From assembly GCA_944354035.1 (NCBI GenBank), contig CALVPS010000001.1, forward strand, positions 1 through 64,000: a stretch of 64,000 nucleotides of DNA, in the 5' to 3' direction. Under the pieces are notes generated by a model. It saw only the letters and a program-made list of their open reading frames with translations. It searched no databases and had not been told where the DNA came from. Shown here one piece after another: positions 44,214 through 53,876 of this stretch. The stretch's first letter is position 1. Every line of letters starts with the position of its first letter. Origin of the DNA: an uncultured Clostridia bacterium. GTDB lineage: Bacteria > Bacillota > Clostridia > Christensenellales > Borkfalkiaceae. Position numbers and translations under genes: made by a program.

Positions 44214-44240
44214 AAAAAGCGCCCCGATGCGGGGCGCTTT
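44214..44240 (-). terminator. rplJL terminator
   Basis: A 10-bp stem AAAGCGCCCC/GGGGCGCTTT is followed by TTTTTGC on the minus strand, 15 bases past the rplL stop. Confidence 0.85.
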
Positions 44241-44254
44241 ACAGCGTTCGTCAC

Positions 44255-44626
44255 TTACTCCAAAACCGCGGTGGCGCCGGCTTCTTTCAGCTTGGCAACG
44301 GCGGCCTCGGCATCGGCCTTGGGCACGGCTTCCTTCAGCACGCCCAGCGACTCCACGGCCTTCTTGGCCTCGGCAAGGCCAAGTCCCGTAAACTCGCGAA
44401 CGACCTTGATGACGGCGATCTTGTTGGCGCCGAAATCTTTAAGGACAATGTTGAACTCGGTCTTTTCTTCCTCGGCGGGAGCCGCTTCGGCAGCGCCTGC
44501 AGCGCCGGCCACGGCAACGGGAGCAGCGGCGGAAACGCCGAACTCCTCTTCAAGCGCCTTTACGAAATCGTTGAGTTCGACAACGGTCATGGCTTTTACT
44601 TCTTCGATAAACTTTTGGATATCCAT
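44255..44626 (-). CDS. rplL: 50S ribosomal protein L7/L12
   Basis: L7/L12 forms the flexible stalk that recruits translation factors. The 123-residue protein has the N-terminal dimerisation part ([19 protein letters not shown]), an Ala-rich hinge, and the C-terminal domain with [21 protein letters not shown]. It follows rplJ by 21 bases. Confidence 0.98.
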   Translation of the reverse strand: MDIQKFIEEVKAMTVVELNDFVKALEEEFGVSAAAPVAVAGAAGAAEAAPAEEEKTEFNIVLKDFGANKIAVIKVVREFTGLGLAEAKKAVESLGVLKEAVPKADAEAAVAKLKEAGATAVLE

Positions 44627-44647
44627 TTTTTAACTCCTTTTTTCGAT

Positions 44648-45145
44648 TTAAGATTTTTGTCCCGCGATCGCGTTGAGCGTATACACGAGGTTGGCGATCG
44701 GCGCCTTCAGGCAGCCGACCATTTTGGCGAGCAACACCTCTCTCGAAGGGATCGCCGCAAGCCTTTTGACCCCGGCCGCATCGACGTACGCGCCGCCGAC
44801 GTATGCGCTTTTGGGAACAAGCTTTTCTTCGAGCGCGGGGTTTTCCTTCACCGCCTTGGCGAGAATGGAGCAGCCGCTCGTCTCGTCGGGGCAGAACACG
44901 AACGCCGTAGTGCCGTTTAAATCGTTATCGAACTCGCTTACGCCCAGCTCGTTGAACGCCTTGCGCACAAGGGTGTTTTTGTACACCTTGTACTCGCAGG
45001 AGGCATCTCTGAACTTGTTGCGCAGCGCCGTCACCTCGGCCACGGTAAGACGGTCGTACTTGGTGAGGACAACTGCCTTGCTGGCGCCGATTTTTTCTTT
45101 GATCTCTTCGACAACGGCTTTCTTTGCTTCAAAATTTGCCGACAT
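44648..45145 (-). CDS. rplJ: 50S ribosomal protein L10
   Basis: L10 anchors L7/L12 dimers to the ribosome. The 165-residue protein starts at MSANFEAKKAVVEEI (ATG with GGAGG); the frame is open further upstream but lies in the leader. Core motifs VLTKYDRLTVAEVTALRNKF and VYKNTLVRKAFNELG are present. It is controlled by the L10 leader. Confidence 0.97.
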   Translation of the reverse strand: MSANFEAKKAVVEEIKEKIGASKAVVLTKYDRLTVAEVTALRNKFRDASCEYKVYKNTLVRKAFNELGVSEFDNDLNGTTAFVFCPDETSGCSILAKAVKENPALEEKLVPKSAYVGGAYVDAAGVKRLAAIPSREVLLAKMVGCLKAPIANLVYTLNAIAGQKS

Positions 45146-45159
45146 GGTTACCTCCGTAA

Positions 45160-45308
45160 GCCCGCTGTGGGCCCGATTTCCCCTTCCCGCACGGGGAAGG
45201 CACAAAAAACTTCCGCACCGCAGAAGGGTACGGAAGTCGATCGTACGATAAACTTTCCTACCTCGACGGGATATTGAGCGCCTGCGCGCACCCGTTGTCT
45301 GCGGTATA
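45160..45308 (-). promoter_or_regulatory. ribosomal protein L10 leader with attenuator
   Basis: The minus-strand leader begins with CCGCAGACAACGGGTGC and includes GCGCTCAATATCCC and GTCGAGGTAGG, the conserved parts of the Firmicute L10 leader that binds L10(L12)4. A terminator stem ACTTCCG/CGGAAGT (45209-45237) ending in TTTTTT lies inside it, so feedback probably works by early termination before rplJ. Confidence 0.88.
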
Positions 45309-45313
45309 GAACA

Positions 45314-45342
45314 ATTGTAGCACGCGGCATAAAAACCGTCAA
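45314..45342 (-). promoter_or_regulatory. rplJ promoter
   Basis: Minus strand TTGACG (45337-45342), a 17-base spacer and TACAAT (45314-45319). Transcription should start near 45307, at the first base of the L10 leader. Confidence 0.8.
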
Positions 45343-45369
45343 GCGATTTTTACGCCGTTTTGCGTATTT

Positions 45370-46059
45370 TTACGCCTTGTTGTAGTTGACTTTTACGCCG
45401 GGGCCCATGGTGCTGGTAAGCGTAACGCTCTTTACATACTGCCCCTTGGCTGCGGCCGGCTTTGCGCGGACGATGGCGTCCATCAGCGCATTGAAGTTTT
45501 CTAAAATTTTATCCGTTCCGAAGCTCTTTTTGCCGATAGGGCAGTGGATGATGGCCGTTTTATCGAGACGATACTCCACCTTACCTGCCTTGACCTCGGC
45601 AACAGCCTTGGTGACGTCCATGGTGACCGTTCCCGACTTAGGGTTGGGCATTAAGCCCTTGGGGCCCAGGATACGGCCGATGCGGCCGACCATGCCCATC
45701 ATGTCGGGCGTGGTGATCATAACGTCGAACCCGAACCAGTTTTCCGTCTGGATCTTTTGGATCATCTCTTCCGCGCCGACAAAATCGGCGCCGGCGGCTG
45801 CGGCCGCGTCGGCGCGCTCGCCCTTGGCGATCACCAACACACGCTTGGTTTTGCCCGTTCCGTTGGGAAGGACCAAAACGCCGCGCACCTGCTGATCGGC
45901 CTGGCGGGGATCGATACCCAAACGAACGTGCAGTTCAATGGTCTCGTCAAATTTCGCCTTGGCGTTTTCGAGCACAATGCCCACCGCTTCCTGCGCGTCG
46001 TATGCGCGCTGCTTTTCGTACGATTTTAAGCTTTCGGCATATTTTTTACCGTATTTCAT
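45370..46059 (-). CDS. rplA: 50S ribosomal protein L1
   Basis: L1 binds 23S rRNA at the E-site stalk and often represses its own mRNA. The 229-residue protein shows [37 protein letters not shown] and [21 protein letters not shown]. Length is typical. It follows rplK by 43 bases. Confidence 0.98.
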   Translation of the reverse strand: MKYGKKYAESLKSYEKQRAYDAQEAVGIVLENAKAKFDETIELHVRLGIDPRQADQQVRGVLVLPNGTGKTKRVLVIAKGERADAAAAAGADFVGAEEMIQKIQTENWFGFDVMITTPDMMGMVGRIGRILGPKGLMPNPKSGTVTMDVTKAVAEVKAGKVEYRLDKTAIIHCPIGKKSFGTDKILENFNALMDAIVRAKPAAAKGQYVKSVTLTSTMGPGVKVNYNKA

Positions 46060-46102
46060 GCATTACCTCCTTGTGGTCCAAGCGAGAAATTTTCTCTCCC
46101 AC

Positions 46103-46528
46103 TTACTCCTCGACGGTGACGCCCATGCTGCGCGCCGTGCCCTTGATCATGCTGATGGCGCTTTCCAGCGACGTGCAGTTAAGATCGGGAAGTTTGGTTT
46201 TGGCGATCTCTTCTACCTGCGCCTTGGTCAGCTTGCCCACCTTTACTTTGTTGGGCGTTGCGCTTGCCGTATCCAGCCCCAGCGCCTTTTTGATAAGCAC
46301 GGGCGCGGGCGGCGTTTTCAGGACAAAGGTGAACGAGCGATCCTGATAGATCGTCATGACCACGGGGATGATAAGCCCCTCCTGTCCTGCCGTTTTGGCG
46401 TTGAACTCTTTGGTAAAGCCGGGGATGTTGATCCCGTGGGGACCCAGCGTCGAACCGACGGGGGGACCGGGGGTGGCTTTACCGGCGGGAAGCTGCAGTT
46501 TTACGACTGCCGTAACCTTCTTTGCCAT
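46103..46528 (-). CDS. rplK: 50S ribosomal protein L11
   Basis: L11 forms the GTPase-associated centre with 23S rRNA and is needed for the RelA response. The 141-residue protein has [35 protein letters not shown] and the C-terminal RNA-binding domain with GTARSMGV. It lies 115 bases after nusG; no terminator is seen in between. Confidence 0.98.
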   Translation of the reverse strand: MAKKVTAVVKLQLPAGKATPGPPVGSTLGPHGINIPGFTKEFNAKTAGQEGLIIPVVMTIYQDRSFTFVLKTPPAPVLIKKALGLDTASATPNKVKVGKLTKAQVEEIAKTKLPDLNCTSLESAISMIKGTARSMGVTVEE

Positions 46529-46643
46529 GTTATTCCTCCGTATTTGTGGTACTTACAAGGCGGCATTGTAAAGATTTACCGCCTCTCCCACGCTATCGAA
46601 AGGCACCTGCGTGCCGATCAACCGTATTGCCGCGCAAATGCGC

Positions 46644-47210
46644 TTATTCCTCCTGCGCCGGAACTTCGGCCGCCTCGGGAGAAATTTTTTTCATCTGAAC
46701 GTATTCCACTTCCACATCCTGGCGGCGGCCGAACATAACAATGCTGACCTTGGCGCGCTGCGTTTCGTCGTTGATCTCGCCGATGGTGCCGATAAAGCCC
46801 TCTAACGGGCCGTTATCGATGGATACGCGGTCGCCCACCGCAAAATCGGCGTTTACAACGTACTCCTCCAGGCGCATTTTTCGGATCTCGTCTTCCTTCA
46901 TGGGGATCGGCCTGCCCTGCGGGCCGCAAAAACCCGTAACGCCGCGCGTGTTGGTCACCAGATACCAAAGCTGGTTGGAATAGATCATTTTTATAAAGAC
47001 GTAGCAGGGCAAAAGTTTGCGCTCTACTACCTTCTTTTTGCCGTTCGCCTTCTCTTCTATCGTCTGCTCGGTGGGAATTTTAACATCTACAATGCTGTCT
47101 TGCAGATTGTTGTTTTCGATCAGCCGCAGCAAACTCTCTTTTACCATTGCCTCGTACCCGGAATAGGTATGAAGAATGTACCACTTGGGTTCGGTATCTA
47201 CGTTTGCCAT
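46644..47210 (-). CDS. nusG: transcription termination/antitermination factor NusG
   Basis: NusG binds RNA polymerase and links it to the ribosome or Rho. The 188-residue protein has the NGN domain (KWYILHTYSGYE, LLPCYVFIKMIYSN, NTRGVTGFCG) and a C-terminal KOW domain (VGDRVSIDNGPLEGFIGTI). It starts three bases after the secE stop. Confidence 0.97.
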   Translation of the reverse strand: MANVDTEPKWYILHTYSGYEAMVKESLLRLIENNNLQDSIVDVKIPTEQTIEEKANGKKKVVERKLLPCYVFIKMIYSNQLWYLVTNTRGVTGFCGPQGRPIPMKEDEIRKMRLEEYVVNADFAVGDRVSIDNGPLEGFIGTIGEINDETQRAKVSIVMFGRRQDVEVEYVQMKKISPEAAEVPAQEE

Positions 47211-47213
47211 ATG

Positions 47214-47540
47214 TCAGGCCCCCAGCGTGGTGATAAGTTCAAGCAGCTCTGCCAAACCGTAATTGACCGCGGTGACGAGCACGGTAAAGATAAGCACAAT
47301 AACCAGCACGATCCCCGTAGCCTTTACCGCCTTGCCGAACGAAGGCCAGGTGACGCGCTTCAGCTCGGAAAAGGTCTCTTTTAACCTTCTGCCGAGGCGC
47401 ACAAAAATATTGGGCTTTTTATCTTTATCTTTTGCCTTGGCGCGCCCTTCTTTTTTATTGTCGGCTTTATTATCGGCAGACTTTTTTTCGACTACCGCCG
47501 ACTCTTTTTCCAATGCGCCGTCCGTTTCCTTTTTCGCCAT
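47214..47540 (-). CDS. secE: preprotein translocase subunit SecE
   Basis: SecE stabilises the SecY channel. The 108-residue protein has a long, Lys/Asp-rich N-terminal extension of about 45 residues before the conserved ETFSELKRVTWPSFGKAVKAT and a single C-terminal membrane span. Typical Gram-positive SecE has about 60-75 residues. It lies between rpmG and nusG, as usual. Confidence 0.95.
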   Translation of the reverse strand: MAKKETDGALEKESAVVEKKSADNKADNKKEGRAKAKDKDKKPNIFVRLGRRLKETFSELKRVTWPSFGKAVKATGIVLVIVLIFTVLVTAVNYGLAELLELITTLGA

Positions 47541-47558
47541 GATGCGCTCCCCTGTGGG

Positions 47559-47723
47559 TTATTTGGATTCTTTGTGCACCGTGTGCTTTTTGCATACGGG
47601 GCAATACTTTTTCAGCTCGAGACGGTCAGGATCGTTGCGTTTATTTTTAAAGCTGTCGTAGTTGCGATTTTTGCACTCCGTGCACTCGAACGTGACTTTC
47701 ATTCTCGTCGATTTGGTAGCCAT
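47559..47723 (-). CDS. rpmG: 50S ribosomal protein L33
   Basis: The 54-residue protein has the zinc-ribbon form with two CxxC pairs (CTEC and CPVC), plus [20 protein letters not shown]. The ATG at 47723 starts [12 protein letters not shown]; the frame is open upstream but lies over the promoter. First gene of rpmG-secE-nusG-rplK-rplA. Confidence 0.96.
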   Translation of the reverse strand: MATKSTRMKVTFECTECKNRNYDSFKNKRNDPDRLELKKYCPVCKKHTVHKESK

Positions 47724-47775
47724 TGCGTAAAAACTCCATACAAAAAAATTACACCCCGGCAAGGTGCGTGAGTAT

Positions 47776-47804
47776 AGTTTAGCACAATCGGCGCGGGGTG
47801 TCAA
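47776..47804 (-). promoter_or_regulatory. rpmG-secE-nusG promoter
   Basis: Minus strand TTGACA (47799-47804), a 17-base spacer and TAAACT (47776-47781). Confidence 0.75.
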
Positions 47805-47899
47805 ACGATTTTTTAAGAGAATTTAAAAAGTTGATAATTTTTTTGCGGCCAACGGCCGCGATTTTTCCGATCTTACGCTTTGGCTTCCTATCGGACATT

Positions 47900-48020
47900 T
47901 CCCTTCCATCTCCCCGCCCCTGCGGGGCGCCCCCCCTGAAAGCTCCTTGCAGCGCGTTAAGGGAGCAAGGGGTTGGCGGCGGACACCCCTCCTATTTGCC
48001 GTTAAGGGGGGGCAAGAAAT
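47900..48020. repeat. diverged repeat-family relative
   Basis: The segment with CTCCTTGCAGCGCGTTAAGGGAGC and CCTCCTATTTGCCGTTAAGGGGGGGCAAG has the same ending (GGGGGGCAAG) and short inverted repeats as the M1 family, but is too diverged to call a true copy. It lies between the rpmG promoter and the terminator of the giant lipoprotein gene. Confidence 0.4.
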
Positions 48021-48029
48021 AAGGCAAAA

Positions 48030-48064
48030 ACAAAAAACCTACCCGCAAGGGGTAGGTTTTTTGT
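48030..48064 (-). terminator. terminator of the giant lipoprotein gene
   Basis: A 13-bp stem AAAAAACCTACCC/GGGTAGGTTTTTT with a 5-base loop ends in T-tracts on both strands. Confidence 0.88.
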
Positions 48065-48095
48065 ATTCATTCAACTTGCGTTGAAATTGTTTGGG

Positions 48096-51000
48096 TTACT
48101 CGGCACTATTGTACACAAAGCCCTGTGCGCTGATCGTAACGCCATCCTCCGTGACCGTGCATCCATCCAATGCAAACCCAAGGGTGTAAATGCTATCGGA
48201 CATGCCGGTGACCGTCCAGGTCTTCGTATCGGTCGCCGTGCCTTCCGCATTAAGCAACTGATAAACAACGGTCATCGTGTCGGTCTCGGCATTGAGCGAA
48301 ACGGTGATTTTTGTAGCAGACGTCTTTTTCGCTGCCGTATAATCGGCCGCAGCGTCGTCGGCGACAAAACCAGGAGCCGTTACCGTGCCGGAACCGTAAG
48401 GCACATTCCAAACAAGCTCGTTGGAAGCGTTATAGCTGGCATAGTCACCTGCGGGACGGAAGAAATACATCAGCGTACCGGAGGCCGACTTGACTTGAAG
48501 GACAAGGCCGGTCCAACGCTCGGTACCCGCATCGGCGTAGGTGGCGTTGAGAACGACCTCCTCGCCGGCTACGATGGAGACATCCGTCGTACCGTTGGCC
48601 CAAGGAGACAACGCGGGTTTCCCTTCGGTGCTGTATTCTTCCGTGATCTGCGAAAGCGTACCGCCGCAGACAGAGCAGGTAGCACCGATGGTCGTTACGC
48701 CCTCGTGCGCACATTGCGCGTCGCAGGCCTTGCAAACGCCGTTGATCCATACGTGCGCCGTGCCGTCAGCCTGGCCGTGAACGGGATTCAACGCGCCGCA
48801 AACGGTACACTTATCGTAATTCTCGGAAGCCGTATCGCTTACATACGAGTGCTCGTGCGCTACGTCTTCGCCGCAGATATCGCACTTGCCGTCTACGGGA
48901 TTTGCATCCACGCAGGTATGCGCTACGTCTTCGCCGCAGATATCGCACTTGCCGTCTTTGGGATCGGTATCCACGCAGGTATGGTCGGGATCGACCGCGC
49001 CGCAGATGGTGCACAGATGCGTCGTCGTGTCGTAGTTATGCGCAAGCCCGCCCGCTTCGGTGTTGCCGTGGTTGGGATTGAGCATACCGCATACCGTGCA
49101 GCGATCGGCATTGTCGCCTTCGGAGGCAAACGTATGCGTATGCGCTTCTACGCGCTCGAACGACGTGAAGTTGGCATAGCAGGTATCGCAGCCGAAGTCT
49201 ACCGAGTAGCGGTCGGCCAGCGTGTAGCCCGTCATGGCCGTAAGCGTATAGGTCATGGTGTAGGTGCCCTCTTCGGCGCTTACGAATTGCATGGTGACGA
49301 CGATCTTCGATTCGTTCGACCAATCGATCGTGTACGTCGCCGTGCATGCGGTAATCACCTTGGCGACCTGCGCCCAGTAATCGGTATACGATTTATCCGT
49401 ATCCAGATCATCGTTCAAAGCCACCTGGATCCCGATGCTGGCATAGGCATTATCTAACACGTAGTTATCTGCGCGCATAATGCCGACCGCGGAAGCGCCG
49501 CTGTAAACCGCCACAACGGGGGCCTGCCACTGGCTTGCGCCGGCAGACGTCATGGGGCCGCTTACAACCAGTTTTTCGCCCTTATCGATGGGCAGCGTGT
49601 GCTGCTTGGGCGTCCAGCCGGTGCCGTTGCCTTCGGTACCGATCACAAACGGGCCGTCTTCATCGTAATCGATCTCGATTTCGATGTGCTCTTTGGCCAT
49701 GTTGTAGTTCGTCGTATCGGCGCCCGTGGCAACGATGTCGCCCGTGAAGGAGCCGCCGTCCGCCGCGATACCGATGGAGTAGCTGTTCTTTTCGAAGTTG
49801 TCGCCTGCAGGCGTATACGTGTAGGTGCAGATATAGTCGCCGCTGTCCGTCGTGATGGTGATGGTGACGACGATTTCGGCCTCGTCCGACCAATCCCAAA
49901 CGATGGAAGCGGGGGCGCCGCCGTCGGCGCTCATGGCCGCCTGCGCCGCAGCAATATCCGCCTCGCCGGAAACCGCGCTGGCAACATTCATCATGTACTC
50001 GCTGATCGTACCGGACTGACCGCCAACATAGTTCATGTAGTTATCAACGCGCATGTTCGTCGTGTTGATAAACATGTCGCCGAGATACAGAAGCGGAGCA
50101 AAGCCCTGCCATACGTTGGTACCCGCCGACGTTGCAACGCCCGTTGCCGTGACGGTCTGGCCCTTGTAAATGACGCTGTACAGTTCGCCCACGCCGGGGT
50201 TGTACGCAAGGTTTTTGCCGTGCGTAGGCCCGTAGCTGACATTGTTTGCGGTGCTGCCCACCTGAACGCCTTCTACCTTCCAGCCGGCGATCTCTTCGCA
50301 GACGGAGCAGACGCCGCTGTAGTAGGTGTAGCCGTCGATCGCATGCTCGTAATCTGCATCCGCCGCAAACGTGTGGCCGCCGGGCAGATATTCGAAGTCG
50401 TAGATGAACAGAATGTTTTCTTCGGCGTCTTTAACGGCATGGCCGTATACACCGTCGGTCGTGCAGGTCGCAGCAAGCAGCACTTCGGCTTCGCCCGCTT
50501 CCACGGTCTCCTGCGCGATCGTAAGCACATCGTCTTCCTCGCCGGAGCCTTCCGTAAAGGTGACCTTGTAAATGTTCTTCTGCGCGTCGGCCTCGAGGTC
50601 GCTCATCATCTGGAAGTAGAACGAGCTGCCCTCTACGCCGAAGGCGGAAAGATCTACTTCGCCCACGAGGGTAAAGCCGCGGTCTACGTCGCTGCTGTTG
50701 TTTACCGTACCCATAACGGCCACGCCGACGCTGTAAATATCGCCAAGCTCGTCGTCGTTGTAGACAACGCCGTTTTCATCGTACGTAAAGCCGAGGTCGA
50801 TCACGCGGACCAGGGCGGCGTCGCCGTCGTTGGCGTTCAGCCATACGCTTCCCGTAACGAACGCGGGAACATCGGTAGCATACGAAATCGCCGCAAAGCG
50901 AAGGACGTTGCCGTCTGCCGTAACGGTGACGGGAAGTCCGTTGAAGTTTGCCGTAACGCTGCCGGCGACGTCCGCAGCCGCCCCCGTGTAGTACACGTTA

Positions 51001-53369
51001 TCGACCGCCTGCGTCGCCATTGTGCCGTTCTGCATCAGGTTGAGACCAAACGCATAGAAGCCGCTTGCCGCCAGGTTGCTGTCGGGCCCGAACGCCGTAA
51101 GCGCGGGAAGCGTGTACGAAACCGTAATGGTCGTGGCGTCTGTCCCAACGGAGATGCTGCCCGAAACGGGGATCGTACCGCCGCCCTGCGTAAAGTTGTT
51201 TTCGCCGCTGAACGTCAACGCGTCGGTATCGAAACCGAAGTAACGCATGCTGCGGGCCACACCGTTGATGGAGAGCTCGATAGAGCTGTTCTCCAGCTCA
51301 CCGACCTGCTCCCACGTAGCGGCAGGGATCGTGTAGACGATGGTGACCTTACCGCCCTTATTGACGGGAAGCACGCCGCCGTCGAGCGTGACGGCAGAAG
51401 TTACCGTGGCGCCGCTGATACCGGCCAGGTCGATCACGACATCCGTATCCTGCAGCCCGGCGATGGTAAGATCCTGCGCGACCGTTTCGGCGTCGACGTA
51501 AACGAGCACGTCGACATACGAACCGTCGGCGGCAACTTTGGCCTGCGCCTTATCGTCCGCAGCCGCGGTGCCCAGCGTAAGCGTGAGCCCGGTGGTGTTG
51601 AACATTTTGCTTTCCGCATAAATACGGAAGGAGATATACTTATCGGTCCCGACCGTGTTGGCAACGCCGGAAGGCGCAAGCAGAACGTACTCTTCGCCCG
51701 CTTCGCCGGCAACGGAATAGCCGAATTCGCCGATGGCGCCCTCGTTGGGGTGCGTTTCGTCGTAGTCGTAGCCAAGTCCGTAGCCCACTCTGTTTTCGAT
51801 GATGCCGACAAACTCGTCTGCCGCAACGTATACTTCTTTGGTGACGTTGCCGACGCGCGTTTCGATCTTGAACAGGCTCATCGCCGTGGAGAGCGGCGTT
51901 TCGGCAAGATCGACCCAGTTTGCGACGTCTGCCGCAACCGTTTCGGAAGGCTTGCCGTCCGTAAGCGTGGCGGGTTGGGTGTACGCGCTCACGCTGAAGT
52001 TGGCGGTGTTCTCCCAAACGTCGGGCGACTGCGCATAGTTGGCCTGAACGACGATCGACGCGGGGTCGAACATCTGATTTTCGGCATATACCGTCTGCGC
52101 CTCTTCGTTTACGCCCTGATAACGGATATCGGACAGAGTACGCGTTTCAACGGTGGAGAGGGACGTAAAGTTCATTTCCACATATTCGCCGTGGAGGATG
52201 GACTCGATCGTCTCGATGTTATCGGGAATTTTTACGCGCACGATCAGCGAAGTGCCCGCCGTGTCGTCGCCGTAAATGTATTCCGCAACGCCGTCCATAC
52301 GGAAGGTCCACGTAAACGTGACCTGAACGGGGTTCTCTTTATCTACAGTGTAGTTGGTGGAGTTGTGCGTGGTGCCGCTGGAATAGGTGTACCAGTCTTT
52401 CCAATTTTCGGCGCTGACAGGCTCGGTGCCGTAATCGGAAGGGCGCCTGCCGTCGGCGTCGGGATCGTCCGGATGCGAAGGATAGTTGTGCGCATCGGAA
52501 GAGCCGCCGACCAGGCCGCCCAACAGCGCGGGATCGGCCGTCGTACCGCCGCCGATACCGTTCATAAGCAGCCAGCCCTCGTTACGGGCAATGATCGACG
52601 CACCGCCGGAGTAACCGTTGGTAACGCCGAACGGCGACTGCGTGGAATCGTACTCTTTTACGCCGACGCCCAAAATGGGGAAATAATAGCCCGCATCGGC
52701 AACGCCCTTATCGCCATACGTTGCGCGCGCATCGCCCTTTAACGTAATGGTCATGCCGCGCGTAAGCGAGCCGGCCGTATACGTCTTTACGGTGCGCTCC
52801 TCGCCGTTGTAGTCGATCGTGCCGAACGGCTTAAGCTGCGAAGAGCTGCTCTTCGAAGCGCTCGTAGGGCCGCCGTGGAACCCGTCGTACGCAATGTACG
52901 TATCGGTAAGCGCCTCGGTGGTGCGGCGGGCGCCGTCTACCGAGCAGACTTCGACATTGGGATTATCGGGATCCTTTTGGAAATCGTGATCGATGGTGAT
53001 GGAGATCTCCGTCGATACCTTCTTCGGGTTATCCGCCGTAGGCGTTACGGTGACCCGATACGTACCGATGGTCTCCCAATCGACCGCACTCGTATCGAAT
53101 GTGCATGCGTCGCTCTCCAGCGTGCCGGGTCTGCTTTCACCCTGGTAATAAACCCGGAGCTCGAGCTCGGCAATGGCTTCGTTGAACGCCTGCAGACGAG
53201 ACGCTTCGTCCACACCGTCCGCATCGGTGATGATGAACGAAGACTCGCCGTTGACGGATACGCTGCGAATGGTTTTGCTGCTGCCATTCCCGTCATCCTT
53301 GCAGGCGAACAGGCACAAAGACATTAACATTGCAAAAATCGCAATCAAGGCGACTTTCAGCTTTTTCAT
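48096..53369 (-). CDS. 1757-residue surface lipoprotein with a triplicated domain and CxxC spacers
   Basis: A signal peptide ends in the lipobox LFACKDD, so the protein should be anchored outside the membrane. The N-terminal third has Ig-like beta strands after the signal. Three related domains of about 160-190 residues lie near 1030-1220, 1245-1400 and 1575-1750. They share a GTxxW-type motif (AGTNVWQGFAPLLYLGD, AGASQWQAPVVAVYSG, AGTERWTGLVLQVKSA) and a C-terminal strand pair ending in S(I/V)G or LGFALDG. Between the second and third lies a Cys-rich region (about 1400-1570) of CxxCG knuckles, including two tandem 21-residue units with GKCDICGEDVAH. A polysaccharide-binding or adhesion role is plausible but not shown. 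It is monocistronic. Confidence 0.85.
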   Translation of the reverse strand: MKKLKVALIAIFAMLMSLCLFACKDDGNGSSKTIRSVSVNGESSFIITDADGVDEASRLQAFNEAIAELELRVYYQGESRPGTLESDACTFDTSAVDWETIGTYRVTVTPTADNPKKVSTEISITIDHDFQKDPDNPNVEVCSVDGARRTTEALTDTYIAYDGFHGGPTSASKSSSSQLKPFGTIDYNGEERTVKTYTAGSLTRGMTITLKGDARATYGDKGVADAGYYFPILGVGVKEYDSTQSPFGVTNGYSGGASIIARNEGWLLMNGIGGGTTADPALLGGLVGGSSDAHNYPSHPDDPDADGRRPSDYGTEPVSAENWKDWYTYSSGTTHNSTNYTVDKENPVQVTFTWTFRMDGVAEYIYGDDTAGTSLIVRVKIPDNIETIESILHGEYVEMNFTSLSTVETRTLSDIRYQGVNEEAQTVYAENQMFDPASIVVQANYAQSPDVWENTANFSVSAYTQPATLTDGKPSETVAADVANWVDLAETPLSTAMSLFKIETRVGNVTKEVYVAADEFVGIIENRVGYGLGYDYDETHPNEGAIGEFGYSVAGEAGEEYVLLAPSGVANTVGTDKYISFRIYAESKMFNTTGLTLTLGTAAADDKAQAKVAADGSYVDVLVYVDAETVAQDLTIAGLQDTDVVIDLAGISGATVTSAVTLDGGVLPVNKGGKVTIVYTIPAATWEQVGELENSSIELSINGVARSMRYFGFDTDALTFSGENNFTQGGGTIPVSGSISVGTDATTITVSYTLPALTAFGPDSNLAASGFYAFGLNLMQNGTMATQAVDNVYYTGAAADVAGSVTANFNGLPVTVTADGNVLRFAAISYATDVPAFVTGSVWLNANDGDAALVRVIDLGFTYDENGVVYNDDELGDIYSVGVAVMGTVNNSSDVDRGFTLVGEVDLSAFGVEGSSFYFQMMSDLEADAQKNIYKVTFTEGSGEEDDVLTIAQETVEAGEAEVLLAATCTTDGVYGHAVKDAEENILFIYDFEYLPGGHTFAADADYEHAIDGYTYYSGVCSVCEEIAGWKVEGVQVGSTANNVSYGPTHGKNLAYNPGVGELYSVIYKGQTVTATGVATSAGTNVWQGFAPLLYLGDMFINTTNMRVDNYMNYVGGQSGTISEYMMNVASAVSGEADIAAAQAAMSADGGAPASIVWDWSDEAEIVVTITITTDSGDYICTYTYTPAGDNFEKNSYSIGIAADGGSFTGDIVATGADTTNYNMAKEHIEIEIDYDEDGPFVIGTEGNGTGWTPKQHTLPIDKGEKLVVSGPMTSAGASQWQAPVVAVYSGASAVGIMRADNYVLDNAYASIGIQVALNDDLDTDKSYTDYWAQVAKVITACTATYTIDWSNESKIVVTMQFVSAEEGTYTMTYTLTAMTGYTLADRYSVDFGCDTCYANFTSFERVEAHTHTFASEGDNADRCTVCGMLNPNHGNTEAGGLAHNYDTTTHLCTICGAVDPDHTCVDTDPKDGKCDICGEDVAHTCVDANPVDGKCDICGEDVAHEHSYVSDTASENYDKCTVCGALNPVHGQADGTAHVWINGVCKACDAQCAHEGVTTIGATCSVCGGTLSQITEEYSTEGKPALSPWANGTTDVSIVAGEEVVLNATYADAGTERWTGLVLQVKSASGTLMYFFRPAGDYASYNASNELVWNVPYGSGTVTAPGFVADDAAADYTAAKKTSATKITVSLNAETDTMTVVYQLLNAEGTATDTKTWTVTGMSDSIYTLGFALDGCTVTEDGVTISAQGFVYNSAE

Positions 53370-53432
53370 GTCCTTTTGTCCTCCCCCTTCATAAAATTTA
53401 ATAGTTTCGCCATTTTTACAAATAGCATCATT

Positions 53433-53461
53433 ATATTACAACAATTCTTTCATGTTGTCAA
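53433..53461 (-). promoter_or_regulatory. promoter of the giant lipoprotein gene
   Basis: Minus strand TTGACA (53456-53461), a 17-base spacer and TAATAT (53433-53438), with a TATAAT three bases further on as an alternative. The AT-rich leader of about 60 bases carries GGGGGAGG. Confidence 0.7.
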
Positions 53462-53607
53462 TATGTTTTTGATAAAATTTCACGCTTTTCGAACCGAACG
53501 CAGGGGAAACTTTCGCAAAAGGGCCGCCGACGCCCGTACGCCGTTATTGTTTGCATCGCATGTTTTATTATGCGGGACGGCGCAACGCGGAAAGCCACTT
53601 TTCCCCT

Positions 53608-53732
53608 TGTCTCCCCTTTGCAAGGGGAGGCGGCTTGCCGCAGGCAAGACGGAAGGGGTTTGCCCGCGCCCCCTGTTTACAACCCTCCCGCCTCGCTTCG
53701 CTCGGCACCCTTCCATTATAAGGGAGGGCAAG
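53608..53732. repeat. intergenic repeat module M1
   Basis: A clean full copy: CTCCCCTTTGCAAGGGGAGG palindrome, GGCTTGCCGCAGGCAAG hairpin, GCGCCCCCTGTTTACAACCC, TCGCTTCGCTCGGCACCC, and a final inverted repeat with ATTATAAGGGAGGGCAAG. It fills most of the gene-free stretch 53462-53782. Confidence 0.8.
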
Positions 53733-53782
53733 AAAAAAACCGCCTCGTTCGGCACCCGAACAACCGCGAACGCGCGGGGCGG

Positions 53783-53828
53783 TAAAAACAACCGCCGCGC
53801 CCGCAGCGTTTGGCTGCGGGCGCGGCGG
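53783..53828 (-). terminator. nadABC terminator
   Basis: A perfect 16-bp stem (53792-53807 with 53813-53828), loop GTTTG, is followed by TTGTTTTTA on the minus strand. Confidence 0.9.
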
Positions 53829-53876
53829 ATCTTTTATCGATGCTCCGATCGCGGACGGCGCAAAAGCAGCCGTCCG

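Noticed and set aside
49599..52742. 1047-codon open frame on the plus strand
   Set aside because: It is fully antisense to the giant lipoprotein gene. It lacks a ribosome binding site, and its product has the odd Arg/His-rich composition of GC-driven shadows.
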